Source: Alphaproteobacteria bacterium
Lineage (GTDB): Bacteria; Pseudomonadota; Alphaproteobacteria; UBA8366; GCA-2717185
Assembly (NCBI GenBank): GCA_012103325.1
Contig: WLWY01000001.1
Span: 248,001-312,000 of the forward strand
Direction: 5' to 3'
DNA length: 64,000 nucleotides
A program made the position numbers and the translations under genes. Under the pieces are notes generated by a model that was given only the letters and a program-made list of their open reading frames with translations, was not told the DNA's origin and made no database searches. This document shows positions 17,104 to 27,471 of the stretch, in pieces. Numbering within the stretch: position 1 is the stretch's first letter; each line of letters begins with the position of its first letter.

Positions 17104-17186
17104 CTTGAGGGGGGAGGATTAAGGAGGGGGGTCTGCGCTATGGTTCATTAAGCAGTCTGTCCCCGAATAGAAAGTACCCGCATTCT

Positions 17187-17984
17187 TCAGCCTCCACTCG
17201 GCTCCACGTCGAGACACACTACGATATCCTGCAGCTCGGCGGAGGGCGCCGGATAGCGCTCTCGGACCAGCGGATCGTGCCCTGGAATGATGTGCTTGGG
17301 CGAATCCGCCAGCAGCGCCATCGTCCGGTAGCCGTCGATCATATCGCCCACATTGTAGACCAGCGGGAAGGGGTTCGGCGCTTCCATGTTCTCGTAATAA
17401 TGCGCCGCATCCGCCGCGAGCACGACCCAGCCGCGCTTCGTCCACACCCGGACGACCTGCAGGCCGTCGGTGTGGCCACCGACATGATGCACCGAAATCC
17501 CCGGCGCAACTTCTTCCATGCCATCCACGAACACCACCCGGTTGTCGTAAACCTTGCGCAGCACGTCGATGACATACTCGATGGCAAAGGCTTGGTTGAA
17601 GGTCTCATGCCGCATATTGCGGCCTGTTGCGAAGGCCATCTCGCGATCCTGCAGATAGAACTGCGCCTTCGGAAAATCCGACACGGTCCCGGCATGATCG
17701 TAATGCAGGTGGGAGATAATGACGTCCTCGACCTCCGCCGCATCGATGCCGATCAGCTTCAGCCCTTCGGCCGGCGTCCGTAGCAAGGTCCGGCCGCGCT
17801 TGCGCGCCTCTTCCGCCTCGAAACCAAGGTCGACGACGAAGGTCCGGCCGTTGCCGACAATCGCCCAGACGAAATAATCCATCGGCATCGGCCCGTCATG
17901 CGGGTCTTGATGCAGCAGGTGCTGGTTCCGGGTGCCGATGCGCTCGGCATAACGAACGGCATAGACTTCATAGGGGTCAGGCAT
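17187..17984 (-). CDS. MBL-fold hydrolase, N-acyl-homoserine-lactonase-like
   Basis: 265 residues. Zinc motif SHLHYDHAGT (~93-102), GGHTDG (~168), ADAAHYYEN and the C-terminal IIPGHDP. This arrangement (HxHxDH with a later GGHxxG) is that of the AttM/AiiB-like lactonase group, many of which hydrolyse lactones unrelated to quorum sensing. It lies ~95 bases from the divergent 18082 gene, and a shared promoter region is likely. No partner LuxI/LuxR is visible, so a quorum-quenching role is unsupported. Confidence 0.8.
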   Translation of the reverse strand: MPDPYEVYAVRYAERIGTRNQHLLHQDPHDGPMPMDYFVWAIVGNGRTFVVDLGFEAEEARKRGRTLLRTPAEGLKLIGIDAAEVEDVIISHLHYDHAGTVSDFPKAQFYLQDREMAFATGRNMRHETFNQAFAIEYVIDVLRKVYDNRVVFVDGMEEVAPGISVHHVGGHTDGLQVVRVWTKRGWVVLAADAAHYYENMEAPNPFPLVYNVGDMIDGYRTMALLADSPKHIIPGHDPLVRERYPAPSAELQDIVVCLDVEPSGG

Positions 17985-18081
17985 ATGCTATCTCCAAAAT
18001 TTGCTTGAGGGTCCGCCGAAACGCGGCCAGCATGCGAACGCTCATCAGGATTGCATAGCAGAAACGCAGGGAGAGGCGAAT

Positions 18082-18969
18082 ATGTCGGACATCAAGAAAA
18101 TCGGATTCATCGGGACGGGCGTCATGGGCGGGCGGATGTGCCGCAACTTGGCAACCAAGGGCGATGTCCCCGTGATCGCCTTCGATCTGGATCCGGACAA
18201 GGTCGCAGCCCTGGACAATGCCGGCGTCGAAGCCGCGCCCTCGATCGAAGCGCTTGTCGCTGTGTCCGATCTCATCATCACCTGCGTCCCGGGCCAACCG
18301 CAGGTGCGCGCGGTAATGTTCGAACCGGGCGGTGTGCTGGAACATGTGCGGGCCGGCCAGACCGTCGTCGACATGACCACGGCAACCGCCGATGTAGCGC
18401 GGGAAGCCGCCGAAAAATTTGCGGCCAAGTCGGTCGATTTCGCCGACGCGCCCATCGCGCGCGGGGTTTCTTCGGCCGAAGACGGTACCTTGAGCATCAT
18501 GGTCGGTGGGTCGGCGGAAGTCTTCGAGCGCATCAACTCGGCAATGTCCTGCATGGGCACGGAAGTCACTCATTGCGGCGGTGTAGGGACCGGCATGGTC
18601 ATGAAATTGATGAACAATTTCATCGTCTTCCTGAATACCTCCGCCCTTGCCGAAGCTTTGTTGATCGGCACCCGTGCCGGCGTCGACGGCGAGTTGCTGT
18701 TCGAGACCCTGTCCCGTGGTTCCGCCGACAGCTTCGTCCTGCGCAAGCACGGCATGCAGTACATGGCGAAAGGCGACTTCCCCGACGACGTGTTTCCCGT
18801 GACCTACTCGTTGAAGGATCTGAGCTACGCGCTAAAGCTGGCGGAAGCGACCGGCGTCAATGCGGAGAGCGGCAAACTCGTAGAGAAGCGCTTCAAGGAC
18901 GCCATCGACGCCGGATATGGCGACCTGTATGGACCCGTGGTCTATAAGGTTCTCGAAGAACAGAATTAG
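18082..18969 (+). CDS. 3-hydroxyisobutyrate dehydrogenase-family NAD(P) oxidoreductase
   Basis: 295 residues from an ATG preceded by CAGGGAGAGG. N-terminal Rossmann motif IGFIGTGVMGGRM; substrate-binding DAPIARGVSSAEDGTLSIMVGG; catalytic-lysine region GTGMVMKLMNNFIVF (the family's G-x-x-x-K-x-x-N). This places it with beta-hydroxyacid dehydrogenases (3-hydroxyisobutyrate, tartronate semialdehyde, glyoxylate/succinic semialdehyde reductases). It is 8 bases from the MFS gene, suggesting that the transporter brings in its substrate or a precursor. Confidence 0.88.
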   Translation: MSDIKKIGFIGTGVMGGRMCRNLATKGDVPVIAFDLDPDKVAALDNAGVEAAPSIEALVAVSDLIITCVPGQPQVRAVMFEPGGVLEHVRAGQTVVDMTTATADVAREAAEKFAAKSVDFADAPIARGVSSAEDGTLSIMVGGSAEVFERINSAMSCMGTEVTHCGGVGTGMVMKLMNNFIVFLNTSALAEALLIGTRAGVDGELLFETLSRGSADSFVLRKHGMQYMAKGDFPDDVFPVTYSLKDLSYALKLAEATGVNAESGKLVEKRFKDAIDAGYGDLYGPVVYKVLEEQN

Positions 18970-18977
18970 GCGCACTG

Positions 18978-20186
<1,209 letters not shown>

Positions 20187-20259
20187 GAAAATTTAACGAT
20201 TTGATAACTACGACCGCCGATACTGTCTCGAACGCCTCCGAACCACACGGGAACCCGGT

Positions 20260-21618
20260 TTGTCCGACTACAGTATTATCGCAGATAACGATCCGGCGGT
20301 TACCCGCAAGCCTCTGATACAACACGAACTTGACGAAATCATCGAACGGCATGGCCGTTTCCTGCGGCAGGAGAAGGGCGGGATCTGGGCCAGCTTCAAG
20401 CTGATGGATTTGTCCTATCTCGACCTGTCGAACCGGGATCTGCGCACCGCCGATTTTACCGGCGCGGATTTGTGCAACGCACGGTTGATCGCCTCCGACC
20501 TCAGCGAAACGATCATGTTCGCCGTCGATCTGCGCGAGGCTGACCTGACGCGCGCGATCCTCGACAAGACCGACCTGCGCGGCTCCAGCCTGCGGCGCGC
20601 CAACCTCACGCAGGCGAGCCTGGTCGAAGCGGATTTGCGCGCCGGCCGCCTATACAACCGCGACAATCATGGCGAACTCCGCACGGTGCGGGACAAGCGC
20701 TCGCTGACCGATCTCGCCGCCGCAACCCTGACCGGCTCGGATCTCACCCATGCGAAATTGGGCGACGCCCTGATCATCGAGACCGACCTGACCGACGCCA
20801 ATCTCTCCGAGGTCAATCTGGAGCGGGCGGACATGACGTCCTCGATCCTGACCGGCGCCAACATGGCCGGCTGCAATTTGAGCGACACCAACATGACCGA
20901 CGTCATTCTGCATGGCGCGGTTTTGACCGGTGCGCGCCTGGACCACACGAACCTGACCGGCGCGGATCTGGTTTGTGCGATCCTCGACGGCGTCGATTTC
21001 TCGCGGACCGACATCACCGGCGCGACGGTTCCGAAGGGCATCGAGGAAATCGAAGGCGATCTCGCGACGATCTTCGAAGAACACCATATCTGGGTGACCC
21101 ATAAGGGCTCGAAGGGCGCGCGGGCCGAACTGCCCCGCTATATCCTTTCCGATCAAAACTTCGCCTCGGTGAACCTGTCGATGGCGAATCTGGCCTACAG
21201 CAAGTTCCGTAACTCGAACTTCTCCCGCGCCCACCTCATCATGGCCGACCTTAGTTTCTGCGACCTGCGCGGCGCGGACCTTAGCTATTGCGACCTGCGC
21301 GGCGCAGGACTGACGCGCGCGAACCTGACGGGCGCCAATCTGACAGGCGCCCTGCTCGGTCCCGTTCCGATGGATGGTACGGTCAATCGAGAATGGACCA
21401 CCAACCTGCAGCACACGCGGCTGAACCAGGCCAAATTGCGTGGCACCGACCTGGAGGCGGCCAACTTCGAAGGCGCAGATCTGACCGACGCGGCGCTCAA
21501 CGACAGCGACCTGCGGCGCGCCATCTTCGTCGATGCGATTATGAAGGGTGCCGATCTGCGCGGCGCCGACCTGACGGACGCCGATCTGCGCGGCGCCGTC
21601 GGCGTGCGACGCGACTAG
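20260..21618 (+). CDS. Pentapeptide-repeat protein with mid-protein insertion
   Basis: 452 residues from a TTG start (TTG TCC GAC TAC); no better start is visible. After an N-terminal ~45 residues (HELDEIIERHGRFLRQEKGG), A(D/N)LxX repeats run from ~50 to ~255 and from ~300 to the end. Between lies a non-repeat stretch (KGIEEIEGDLATIFEEHHIWVTHKGS) of ~45 residues. Pentapeptide repeats fold into right-handed quadrilateral beta-helices; a few protect DNA gyrase, but most have no known role. There is no signal peptide, so it is presumably cytosolic. It is a single gene with short flanks. Confidence 0.85.
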   Translation: MSDYSIIADNDPAVTRKPLIQHELDEIIERHGRFLRQEKGGIWASFKLMDLSYLDLSNRDLRTADFTGADLCNARLIASDLSETIMFAVDLREADLTRAILDKTDLRGSSLRRANLTQASLVEADLRAGRLYNRDNHGELRTVRDKRSLTDLAAATLTGSDLTHAKLGDALIIETDLTDANLSEVNLERADMTSSILTGANMAGCNLSDTNMTDVILHGAVLTGARLDHTNLTGADLVCAILDGVDFSRTDITGATVPKGIEEIEGDLATIFEEHHIWVTHKGSKGARAELPRYILSDQNFASVNLSMANLAYSKFRNSNFSRAHLIMADLSFCDLRGADLSYCDLRGAGLTRANLTGANLTGALLGPVPMDGTVNREWTTNLQHTRLNQAKLRGTDLEAANFEGADLTDAALNDSDLRRAIFVDAIMKGADLRGADLTDADLRGAVGVRRD

Positions 21619-21716
21619 AATTATCTCTCATCAACATTTCCATGTGCGACCCAGCCGGTGGCTGGTAGCGTTGTTTCAAAGCCCTGCCGACGCCCGGCAG
21701 CGGCGGGAAACAACGG

Positions 21717-22514
21717 ATGGGGATCGGCATGAACCGGGTAGACGGAAAGGTAGCGCTCGTCACGGGTGGCGCGCGCGGCATCGGCGGTGAGACGGCAAGG
21801 CAGCTGGTGGCGGCAGGCGCGAAGGTCGTAATGACAGACCTGCTACAGGCGGAGGGCGAGGCATTGGCCGCCGAACTGAACGAGGCCGGCGCCAACGCGC
21901 TGTTCCTCACGCATGACGTCACGAGCGAATCCGACTGGGAACGAGCGGTCGCCGAAACGACGCGGCAATTCGGACCGCTCGACATCCTGGTCAACAACGC
22001 CGGCGTCTGGTCGCGCGGCATCATTGAGGAAACATTGGTCGATGAGTTCGACAAGCTCTGCGCCGTGAATTTGAAGGGTGTGTTCCTCGGCACCAAATAC
22101 GCGATCGGCGCCATGAAGAGCCGTCCCGCCGATGCGGACAGCGCCTCCATCGTCAACCTGTCGTCGACCGCAGGGCTCGTCGGATCGGCCACCTCCGCCG
22201 TCTACAGCATGACCAAGGGCGGTGTGCGGTTGTTTACGAAGTCCACCGCCATTGAGGTCCGTGCGCGCGGCTATAACATCCGTTGCAACTCGGTGCATCC
22301 CGGTGCGACGGAATCGCCGATGCAGGACGACATTCTTGCCACCAGCAATATGAGCCCCGACGAGATCAAGGCGTTCAAGCAGACCCGCAATCTGCTTGGC
22401 CGGTACGGGGAACCGATCGACATCGCCAAGGCCATCCTGTTCCTCGCATCGAACGATTCCGCGTTCATGACCGGGTCGGAAATGGTCGTCGACGGCGGCT
22501 ATACGGCGCGGTAG
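21717..22514 (+). CDS. Short-chain dehydrogenase/reductase (classical SDR)
   Basis: 265 residues; an ATG at 21729 (MNRVDGK) is an equally likely start. Cofactor motif TGGARGIGG, NNAG at ~90 (LVNNAGVW), catalytic Ser of NLSSTAG, and YSMTKGG carrying Tyr-x-x-x-Lys. C-terminal SAFMTGSEMVVDGGYTAR is typical of the 3-oxoacyl-ACP reductase / cyclopentanol dehydrogenase-like group. The acidic residue after beta-2 (MTDLL) favours NAD. The specific alcohol substrate is unknown. Confidence 0.88.
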   Translation: MGIGMNRVDGKVALVTGGARGIGGETARQLVAAGAKVVMTDLLQAEGEALAAELNEAGANALFLTHDVTSESDWERAVAETTRQFGPLDILVNNAGVWSRGIIEETLVDEFDKLCAVNLKGVFLGTKYAIGAMKSRPADADSASIVNLSSTAGLVGSATSAVYSMTKGGVRLFTKSTAIEVRARGYNIRCNSVHPGATESPMQDDILATSNMSPDEIKAFKQTRNLLGRYGEPIDIAKAILFLASNDSAFMTGSEMVVDGGYTAR

Positions 22515-22526
22515 GCGCGCGGTTCT

Positions 22527-23228
22527 TTAGACGCCGAGATAGCGCGCGCGCAGCTCCGGGGCGGCCGCAAGGGCCGTACTGTCGCCGGACCAGACGATCC
22601 GACCCTTTTCCATGATGTAGTGCCAGTCGGCGAGGCGCATCAGCGCGTCCAGATTCTTGTCGATCACCAGGATGGCGAGGCCTTCCTCCTTCAGGCCGGC
22701 AAGGCAGCGCCAGATGTCGTCGCGGATCATCGGCGCCAGACCCTCCGTCGCCTCGTCCAGGATCAGCAGTTCCGGATTGGTCAGTAAGGCGCGGCCGATT
22801 GCCAGCATCTGCTGCTCACCACCGGACAATGCATTACCCATATTATCGGCACGTTCGGCCAGGCTGGGGAACATTGCGAAGATGCGCTCGACCGTCCAGG
22901 GCGACCCGACGCCGCGCCGGTTGGCCGCTGTCGCAACGAGATTTTCCCGCAGCGTCAAATTGGGAAAAATGCGCCTGCCTTCCGGCACCAGTGCCAGCCC
23001 GGCACGCGCGATGGCATGGCTCGGTTGCCCGTGGATCGGCTGATCTTTGAACTGCACGGTGCCGGCGCGCGGCGGATTCAGCCCCATCACCGAGCTGACC
23101 GTCGTCGTCTTGCCCATTCCGTTGCGGCCCAGCAGGGCGACAACTTGCCCCTCGCGAACTTCGAGACTGACGCCGAACAGCGCCTGGCTGACGCCATAGA
23201 AGGTTTCGATGGACTCGACCGCGAGCAT
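22527..23228 (-). CDS. livF: Branched-chain amino-acid-type ABC ATPase LivF
   Basis: 233 residues. Walker A GRNGMGKTT, signature LSGGEQQMLAIGRAL, Walker B LLILDEATEGLAP, all LivF-style. The start codon overlaps the livG stop (ATGA). It is the last gene of a five-gene operon livK-H-M-G-F on the minus strand. With LivG it powers import through LivH/LivM. Cargo could be branched-chain amino acids, amides, urea or other small organics; sequence alone does not decide. Confidence 0.9.
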   Translation of the reverse strand: MLAVESIETFYGVSQALFGVSLEVREGQVVALLGRNGMGKTTTVSSVMGLNPPRAGTVQFKDQPIHGQPSHAIARAGLALVPEGRRIFPNLTLRENLVATAANRRGVGSPWTVERIFAMFPSLAERADNMGNALSGGEQQMLAIGRALLTNPELLILDEATEGLAPMIRDDIWRCLAGLKEEGLAILVIDKNLDALMRLADWHYIMEKGRIVWSGDSTALAAAPELRARYLGV

Positions 23229-23977
23229 CAGCCGTCCTCGCCGAGATAGGCCCGCCGGACCTGATCGTCGTCGCGGATTTCCTGCGGCGATCCGGTGGCA
23301 ATCGCCTGGCCCCGGACCAGCACCGTGATCCGATCCGCGAGCGCGAAGACCGCGTCCATGTCATGTTCGACGAGAAGGATCGCGGCGCTGCCCTTGAGCT
23401 CCTGCAGCAGGGCGACCATGCGCTCCGACTCCTCCGCCCCCATACCGGCCATCGGCTCGTCCAGCAGCAGCATGGCGGGCTCCGTGGCAATCGCCATCGC
23501 CAGTTCCAGCTGCCGCTGCTCGCCATGCGCCAACTCGCCCGCGACAACGTCTCGGCGGTCGCCGAGCCCAACCCGGTCCAACGCCGCGCGCGCCGGGTCG
23601 CGCAAGGACGGATCGGCCTTGGCGGCGCGCCAGAAGCGGAAGCTGTGCCCATCATGCGCCTGCACCGCCAGGGCCACATTGTCCTCCGCCGTCACGTCGC
23701 GGAAGATGCTGGTGATCTGGAAGGAGCGCGCAAGCCCACGCTGCGCGCGCTTTGGCGTCGCCAGCCTCGTGATGTCGGCACCGGCGAAGCGGATCGTGCC
23801 GCTATCGGGCCGCAAATCGCCAGAGATCTGGGCGATGAAGGTCGTCTTGCCGGCACCGTTCGGACCGATTACCGCGTGTACTTCATCGGACGTAACGTCG
23901 AGGCTCACGCTGTCGATCGCCACCAGCCCGCCAAAGGACTTGATCAGTCCGGTCACCTCGAGCAGCGGTTCAGCCAT
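23228..23977 (-). CDS. livG: Branched-chain amino-acid-type ABC ATPase LivG
   Basis: 249 residues. Walker A GPNGAGKTT, LivG-type FQITSIFRDVTAEDNVALAVQ, signature ELAHGEQRQLELAMAI (ExxHG form), Walker B MLLLDEPMAGMG, H-loop VEHDMDAVF, and the C-terminal DDQVRRAYLG typical of LivG. Its start overlaps the livM stop by 8 bases, indicating coupled translation. Confidence 0.9.
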   Translation of the reverse strand: MAEPLLEVTGLIKSFGGLVAIDSVSLDVTSDEVHAVIGPNGAGKTTFIAQISGDLRPDSGTIRFAGADITRLATPKRAQRGLARSFQITSIFRDVTAEDNVALAVQAHDGHSFRFWRAAKADPSLRDPARAALDRVGLGDRRDVVAGELAHGEQRQLELAMAIATEPAMLLLDEPMAGMGAEESERMVALLQELKGSAAILLVEHDMDAVFALADRITVLVRGQAIATGSPQEIRDDDQVRRAYLGEDG

Positions 23978-24905
23978 CGGAGCGGCTCCCCAGCAGGCTG
24001 TTGATGCCGCCGCGCAGAAACAGCACGGCGAGGATCAGGAACGGGCCGAAGATGATCTGCCAGTGAATCGTGAAATCGGACAGAATTTCCTCCAGCAGCA
24101 GGAACGCAAACGCGCCTAGCACCGGACCGAACAGGCTGCCGAGCCCACCGAGCACGACCATGAAGATCAGCTCGCCGGAGCGCGTCCAATGCATCATGTC
24201 TGGATTGACGAAATTCGTGAAGTTGCCAAGCAACAACCCCGCGAGACCGCAGATCACGCCGGCGATAACGAATCCCATCAGCTTGTAGCGATATACCGGA
24301 AAGCCCAGTGCCAGCAGCCGCGCCTCGTTCGATTTTGCGCCACGCAAAACGATGCCGAAGCGCGAGTGCACCAGCTTATGCACGATGAAGATGGTGAGCA
24401 GCAGGAAGAAGAAGATCACGTAGTAGAGCGCGATCCCTTCCTCCAGGTCGATCAACCCGGCGAATTCGCTGCGCACGTCGATGACCAGCCCATCATCCGC
24501 GCCATATTCGTCGACGCTGACGCCGAGGAAGTAGAGCATCTGGGCCAACGCCAAGGTGATCATGATGAAATAGACGCCCTTGGTCCGCAGGGAAATCGCA
24601 CCGAACAGCAGCGCCACCAGGGCGGAAACCGCCAACCCGACAGGCCATTGGATGAAGCCATCATAGATTTCGTAGTAGGCGAAGATCCCGACCGAATAGG
24701 CGCCGATGCCGATATAGACCGCGTGCCCAAAGCTGATCATGTTGCCGTAACCGAGCAGCAGGTTCAGGCTGATCGCAGCAATCGATAGGATCATCGCGCG
24801 CGAGAGCAGCCCGACATAGAAGGGCTGATCCGCAAGCGCGACTGGCAGCAGCGCCAGCCCGGCCAAAAAGAGCGCTATAAAGATCGTGCGTCGTGAAAAG
24901 GTCAT
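23970..24905 (-). CDS. livM: Branched-chain amino-acid-type ABC permease LivM
   Basis: 311 residues, 8-10 membrane helices. Landmarks are ISLNLLLGYGNMISFGHAVYIGIGAY near the N-terminus and GSLFGPVLGAFAFLLLEEIL near the C-terminus, both characteristic of LivM. It forms the channel with LivH. It overlaps livG by 8 bases and lies 5 bases from livH. Confidence 0.9.
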   Translation of the reverse strand: MTFSRRTIFIALFLAGLALLPVALADQPFYVGLLSRAMILSIAAISLNLLLGYGNMISFGHAVYIGIGAYSVGIFAYYEIYDGFIQWPVGLAVSALVALLFGAISLRTKGVYFIMITLALAQMLYFLGVSVDEYGADDGLVIDVRSEFAGLIDLEEGIALYYVIFFFLLLTIFIVHKLVHSRFGIVLRGAKSNEARLLALGFPVYRYKLMGFVIAGVICGLAGLLLGNFTNFVNPDMMHWTRSGELIFMVVLGGLGSLFGPVLGAFAFLLLEEILSDFTIHWQIIFGPFLILAVLFLRGGINSLLGSRSDG

Positions 24906-24910
24906 CGGTA

Positions 24911-25834
24911 TCAGCCGCTACGCGGCGCGAACAGACCTTGCGGCCGGAAAAACAGCACCGTGGCCATCAGAATGTAAACCAGCATTGCCGACAGGGCCGG
25001 CGCCGCGGTTTCCGCCGCGTTGCCCGAAATCAGCGTCTTCAGCAACAGGTCGAGGAACGACCGGCCCATCGTATCGATCAGCCCAACGATCAATGCGGCG
25101 ACGAACGCGCCGCGGATCGACCCAATTCCGCCAATCACGATCACCACGAAGGCGAGGATGAGGATCTCCTCGCCCATGCCGATATTCACCTCGATGATCG
25201 GCCCCGCCATCATGCCGGCCAGCCCGGCGAGCGCCGCGCCCAGCCCGAAGATCAACGTGAACAGCATCTTCACGTTCACGCCCAGCACGCCAACCATATC
25301 GCGGTCCGACGCGCCGGCGCGGATCAGCATGCCGATGCGCGTCTTGGCGACCAGCACGTAAAGCCCCAGCGCCACCAATAGTCCGACGGCGATGATCAGG
25401 ATGCGGAAGGTCGGGTAGAACACGTCGGCCATGATCTCGATATTGCCGTCGAGCCAGCCGGGCAGCGGAATGACCAGCCCTTCCGGTCCCCAGACGATGC
25501 GGGCCAGTTCGTTGAAGAACAGAATGATGCCGAAGGTGGCGAGCACCTGATCGAGATGGTCGCGCGCATACAGGGTCCGCAGCGCGATCATCTCGACGAC
25601 GATGCCAAGAAGCAACGTCGCCGGCAGCGCCAGCAGCACGCCGAGGATGAAGGAATCCGTCCAGTCCGTGAAGGTGGCGCAGAAAAATGCGCCCGCCATA
25701 TACAGCGAGCCGTGCGCCAGATTGACCAGATCCATGATGCCGAAGACCAGAGTCAGTCCGGCGGCCAGAAGGAACAGCAGCACACCAAGCTGAAAACCGT
25801 TCAGCGTCTGCTCGAGGAGGAGAGCCCAGGTCAT
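24911..25834 (-). CDS. livH: Branched-chain amino-acid-type ABC permease LivH
   Basis: 307 residues. LivH landmarks: LLAAGLTLVFGIMDLVNLAHGSLYMAGAF at residues ~20-50, a GASDRDMVGVLGVNV loop and the ILAFVVIVIGGIGSIRGAFVAAL helix. Separated from livK by ~200 bases holding a two-hairpin repeat, which could lower expression of the membrane and ATPase genes relative to the binding protein. Confidence 0.9.
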   Translation of the reverse strand: MTWALLLEQTLNGFQLGVLLFLLAAGLTLVFGIMDLVNLAHGSLYMAGAFFCATFTDWTDSFILGVLLALPATLLLGIVVEMIALRTLYARDHLDQVLATFGIILFFNELARIVWGPEGLVIPLPGWLDGNIEIMADVFYPTFRILIIAVGLLVALGLYVLVAKTRIGMLIRAGASDRDMVGVLGVNVKMLFTLIFGLGAALAGLAGMMAGPIIEVNIGMGEEILILAFVVIVIGGIGSIRGAFVAALIVGLIDTMGRSFLDLLLKTLISGNAAETAAPALSAMLVYILMATVLFFRPQGLFAPRSG

Positions 25835-25883
25835 ATCATGCGTCTGGATATCAATGATGTTCGGGTATTATTCGACCGACCCG

Positions 25884-26012
25884 CCGTCCACCCCCTTCCC
25901 AACCCTGGACGCCTTTGATGGACGTCCAGCCCCGCAAGGGGGAAGGGGCTGCCATACAGTACCAATAAAACCTCCTCCTCCCTTGCGGGGGAGGATTGAG
26001 GTGGGGGGAGAA
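25884..26012. repeat. Two-hairpin repeat family, copy 3 (variant)
   Basis: Between livK and livH. GC-rich inverted repeats centred on CCCGCAAGGG and CCCTTGCGGG, plus an inner palindrome GGACG...CGTCC. It shares the outer CCGTCCACCCCC and GAGGTGGGG ends with the other copies but has a different spacer. Its position inside an operon suggests a transcript-stability or attenuation effect. Confidence 0.6.
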
Positions 26013-26038
26013 ACACTGCCGTCTTAGACAGCAAACTG

Positions 26039-27220
26039 CTACATCTTGCAGTCCTTGGCGTACGTGTCGACATGGTCCTTCAGCACGACCTTGCGGGCCG
26101 CCGTCGTCCACACGCCATCGGCGTCCTTCACCACTTCGCGCAGATAGAAGTTCTGCACCGGGAAGTGATTCTTGCCGTACTTGAACGGGCCGCGCACCGA
26201 CGGGAAGGTTGCCTTGGCCATCGCCGCGCGCATGCCGTCCATGTTCTTCAGGTCGCCATTGACCGCTTCCACCGCGCTCTTGATGAGGAACACCGTGTCG
26301 TAAGTCTGCGCGGCGTAGAAGGACGGATAGCGGCCATATTTCTTCTTGAAGCCGGAAACGAACTTCTTGCTCTGCGGCGTATCCAGATCGGGCGCCCAGA
26401 ACTGCGTCATGAAGCTGCCCATCACGCCGCTGAGATTGACCTTCTGGAACTTCGGCAGGCTGATCGAATCGACGGTGAAGACGGAGTAGAGCGGAATCTG
26501 CCCGCTGAGCCCGGCCTGCTGATACTGCTTCATGAAGGCGCCGCCGGCCTTGCCCGGGTAGAAAATGAAGACGCCGTCCGGCTTCGCCGCGCGCGCCTTG
26601 GCTAGTTCGGCGGAGAAGTCGAGCTGCCCCGGCCACTTGGTCATGTCCTTGCCAACGATCTTGCCCTTGAAGGTGCGCTGCACGCCCGCGACCATGTTCT
26701 TGCCGGCCGCGTAGTTCGGCGCGATGACATACAATGATTTCACACCGCGCTGATTCAATACCTCGCCCATCGCCATCGGCGTCTGGTCGTTCTGCCAGGA
26801 GGTCGAGAAGAAGTTCTGATGGCATAGCTTGCCGGCCAGCTGCGAGGGCCCCGCGTTCGAGCTGATCAGGAACTTGCCCGCGCCGAGCACGGACTTGCGC
26901 GACGCCAGCAGCACGTGCGACCAGATATAGCCGGCGACGAAATCGACATCGTCCTTCTGCACCAGCTTGTCGGTCTTCTGCTTGCCGATCTCCGGCTTGA
27001 AGCCGTCGTCTTCGTAGATCACGTTGACGTCGAGACCACCCATCTTGCGCCCAATATCCTCGAGCCCGAGTTCGAACGCATCCTTCATGTCGCGGCCGAT
27101 CACGCCCGCCGGCGTCGTTAGGGTCGTCACGAAGCCGATCTTTACTTCGGCCGCTTGCGCCGCCGCCGTTGCCAACGCAACCGCCGCAACTAACCCGGCA
27201 CCGATTGTTCTTAGAAACAT
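26039..27220 (-). CDS. Branched-chain amino-acid-type ABC substrate-binding protein
   Basis: 393 residues from the ATG at 27220, preceded by AGGGAGGAA; a longer frame upstream to 27358 lacks such a site. Signal peptide MFLRTIGAGLVAAVALATAAAQA is cleaved before AEVKIGFVTTLTTPAGVIGRD. The two-lobe type I binding fold (Leu/Ile/Val-binding family) shows DDGFKPEIGKQKTDKLVQKDDVDFVAGYIWSHV, SSNAGPSQLAG and CHQNFFSTSWQNDQTP. It captures the substrate in the periplasm for LivHMGF. The family also binds amides, aromatic acids and urea. Confidence 0.88.
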   Translation of the reverse strand: MFLRTIGAGLVAAVALATAAAQAAEVKIGFVTTLTTPAGVIGRDMKDAFELGLEDIGRKMGGLDVNVIYEDDGFKPEIGKQKTDKLVQKDDVDFVAGYIWSHVLLASRKSVLGAGKFLISSNAGPSQLAGKLCHQNFFSTSWQNDQTPMAMGEVLNQRGVKSLYVIAPNYAAGKNMVAGVQRTFKGKIVGKDMTKWPGQLDFSAELAKARAAKPDGVFIFYPGKAGGAFMKQYQQAGLSGQIPLYSVFTVDSISLPKFQKVNLSGVMGSFMTQFWAPDLDTPQSKKFVSGFKKKYGRYPSFYAAQTYDTVFLIKSAVEAVNGDLKNMDGMRAAMAKATFPSVRGPFKYGKNHFPVQNFYLREVVKDADGVWTTAARKVVLKDHVDTYAKDCKM

Positions 27221-27471
27221 GAAATTCCTCCCTATCATGACACCGCGCATTTCCGCCCGCGGCCTTATAATTCCTATGGGGGTTTTACGCCCGTTTTCTT
27301 GAACAATGTCAAGGCGGAAGCATGGCATAGACGGGTGCGCTTCGACGTGAATCGTCATGTTCCGACAGATCCATGGCCATTCCTAACCGAAAATTAGAGA
27401 TTTCGGCGATATAGGAACAGTAATCAAAAGTTCGTCATAACCGCGATTGACCGCCCTGTCATGAGACGACG

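Larger units (their letters stand above)
15915..17131. repeat. Two-hairpin repeat family, copy 2, split by IS5 element
   Basis: 15915-15947 (CCGTCCACCCCCTCCTTAAT then CCTCCCCCTTGAG) and 17104-17131 (CTTGAGGGGGGAGGATTAAG) are the halves of one GC-rich palindrome of the kind seen at 8171-8278 and 38264-38373. The IS5-family element lies exactly in the CTTGAG centre, which is present on both sides. Confidence 0.7.

Noticed and set aside
15941..17110. 8-bp target duplication CCTTGAGG for the IS5 element
   Set aside because: Overlaps the inverted repeat ends and a palindromic target; the true length cannot be set from one copy.
17187..17984. Quorum-quenching lactonase as a firm call
   Set aside because: Only the general lactonase-like zinc pattern is visible; many family members act on other lactones.
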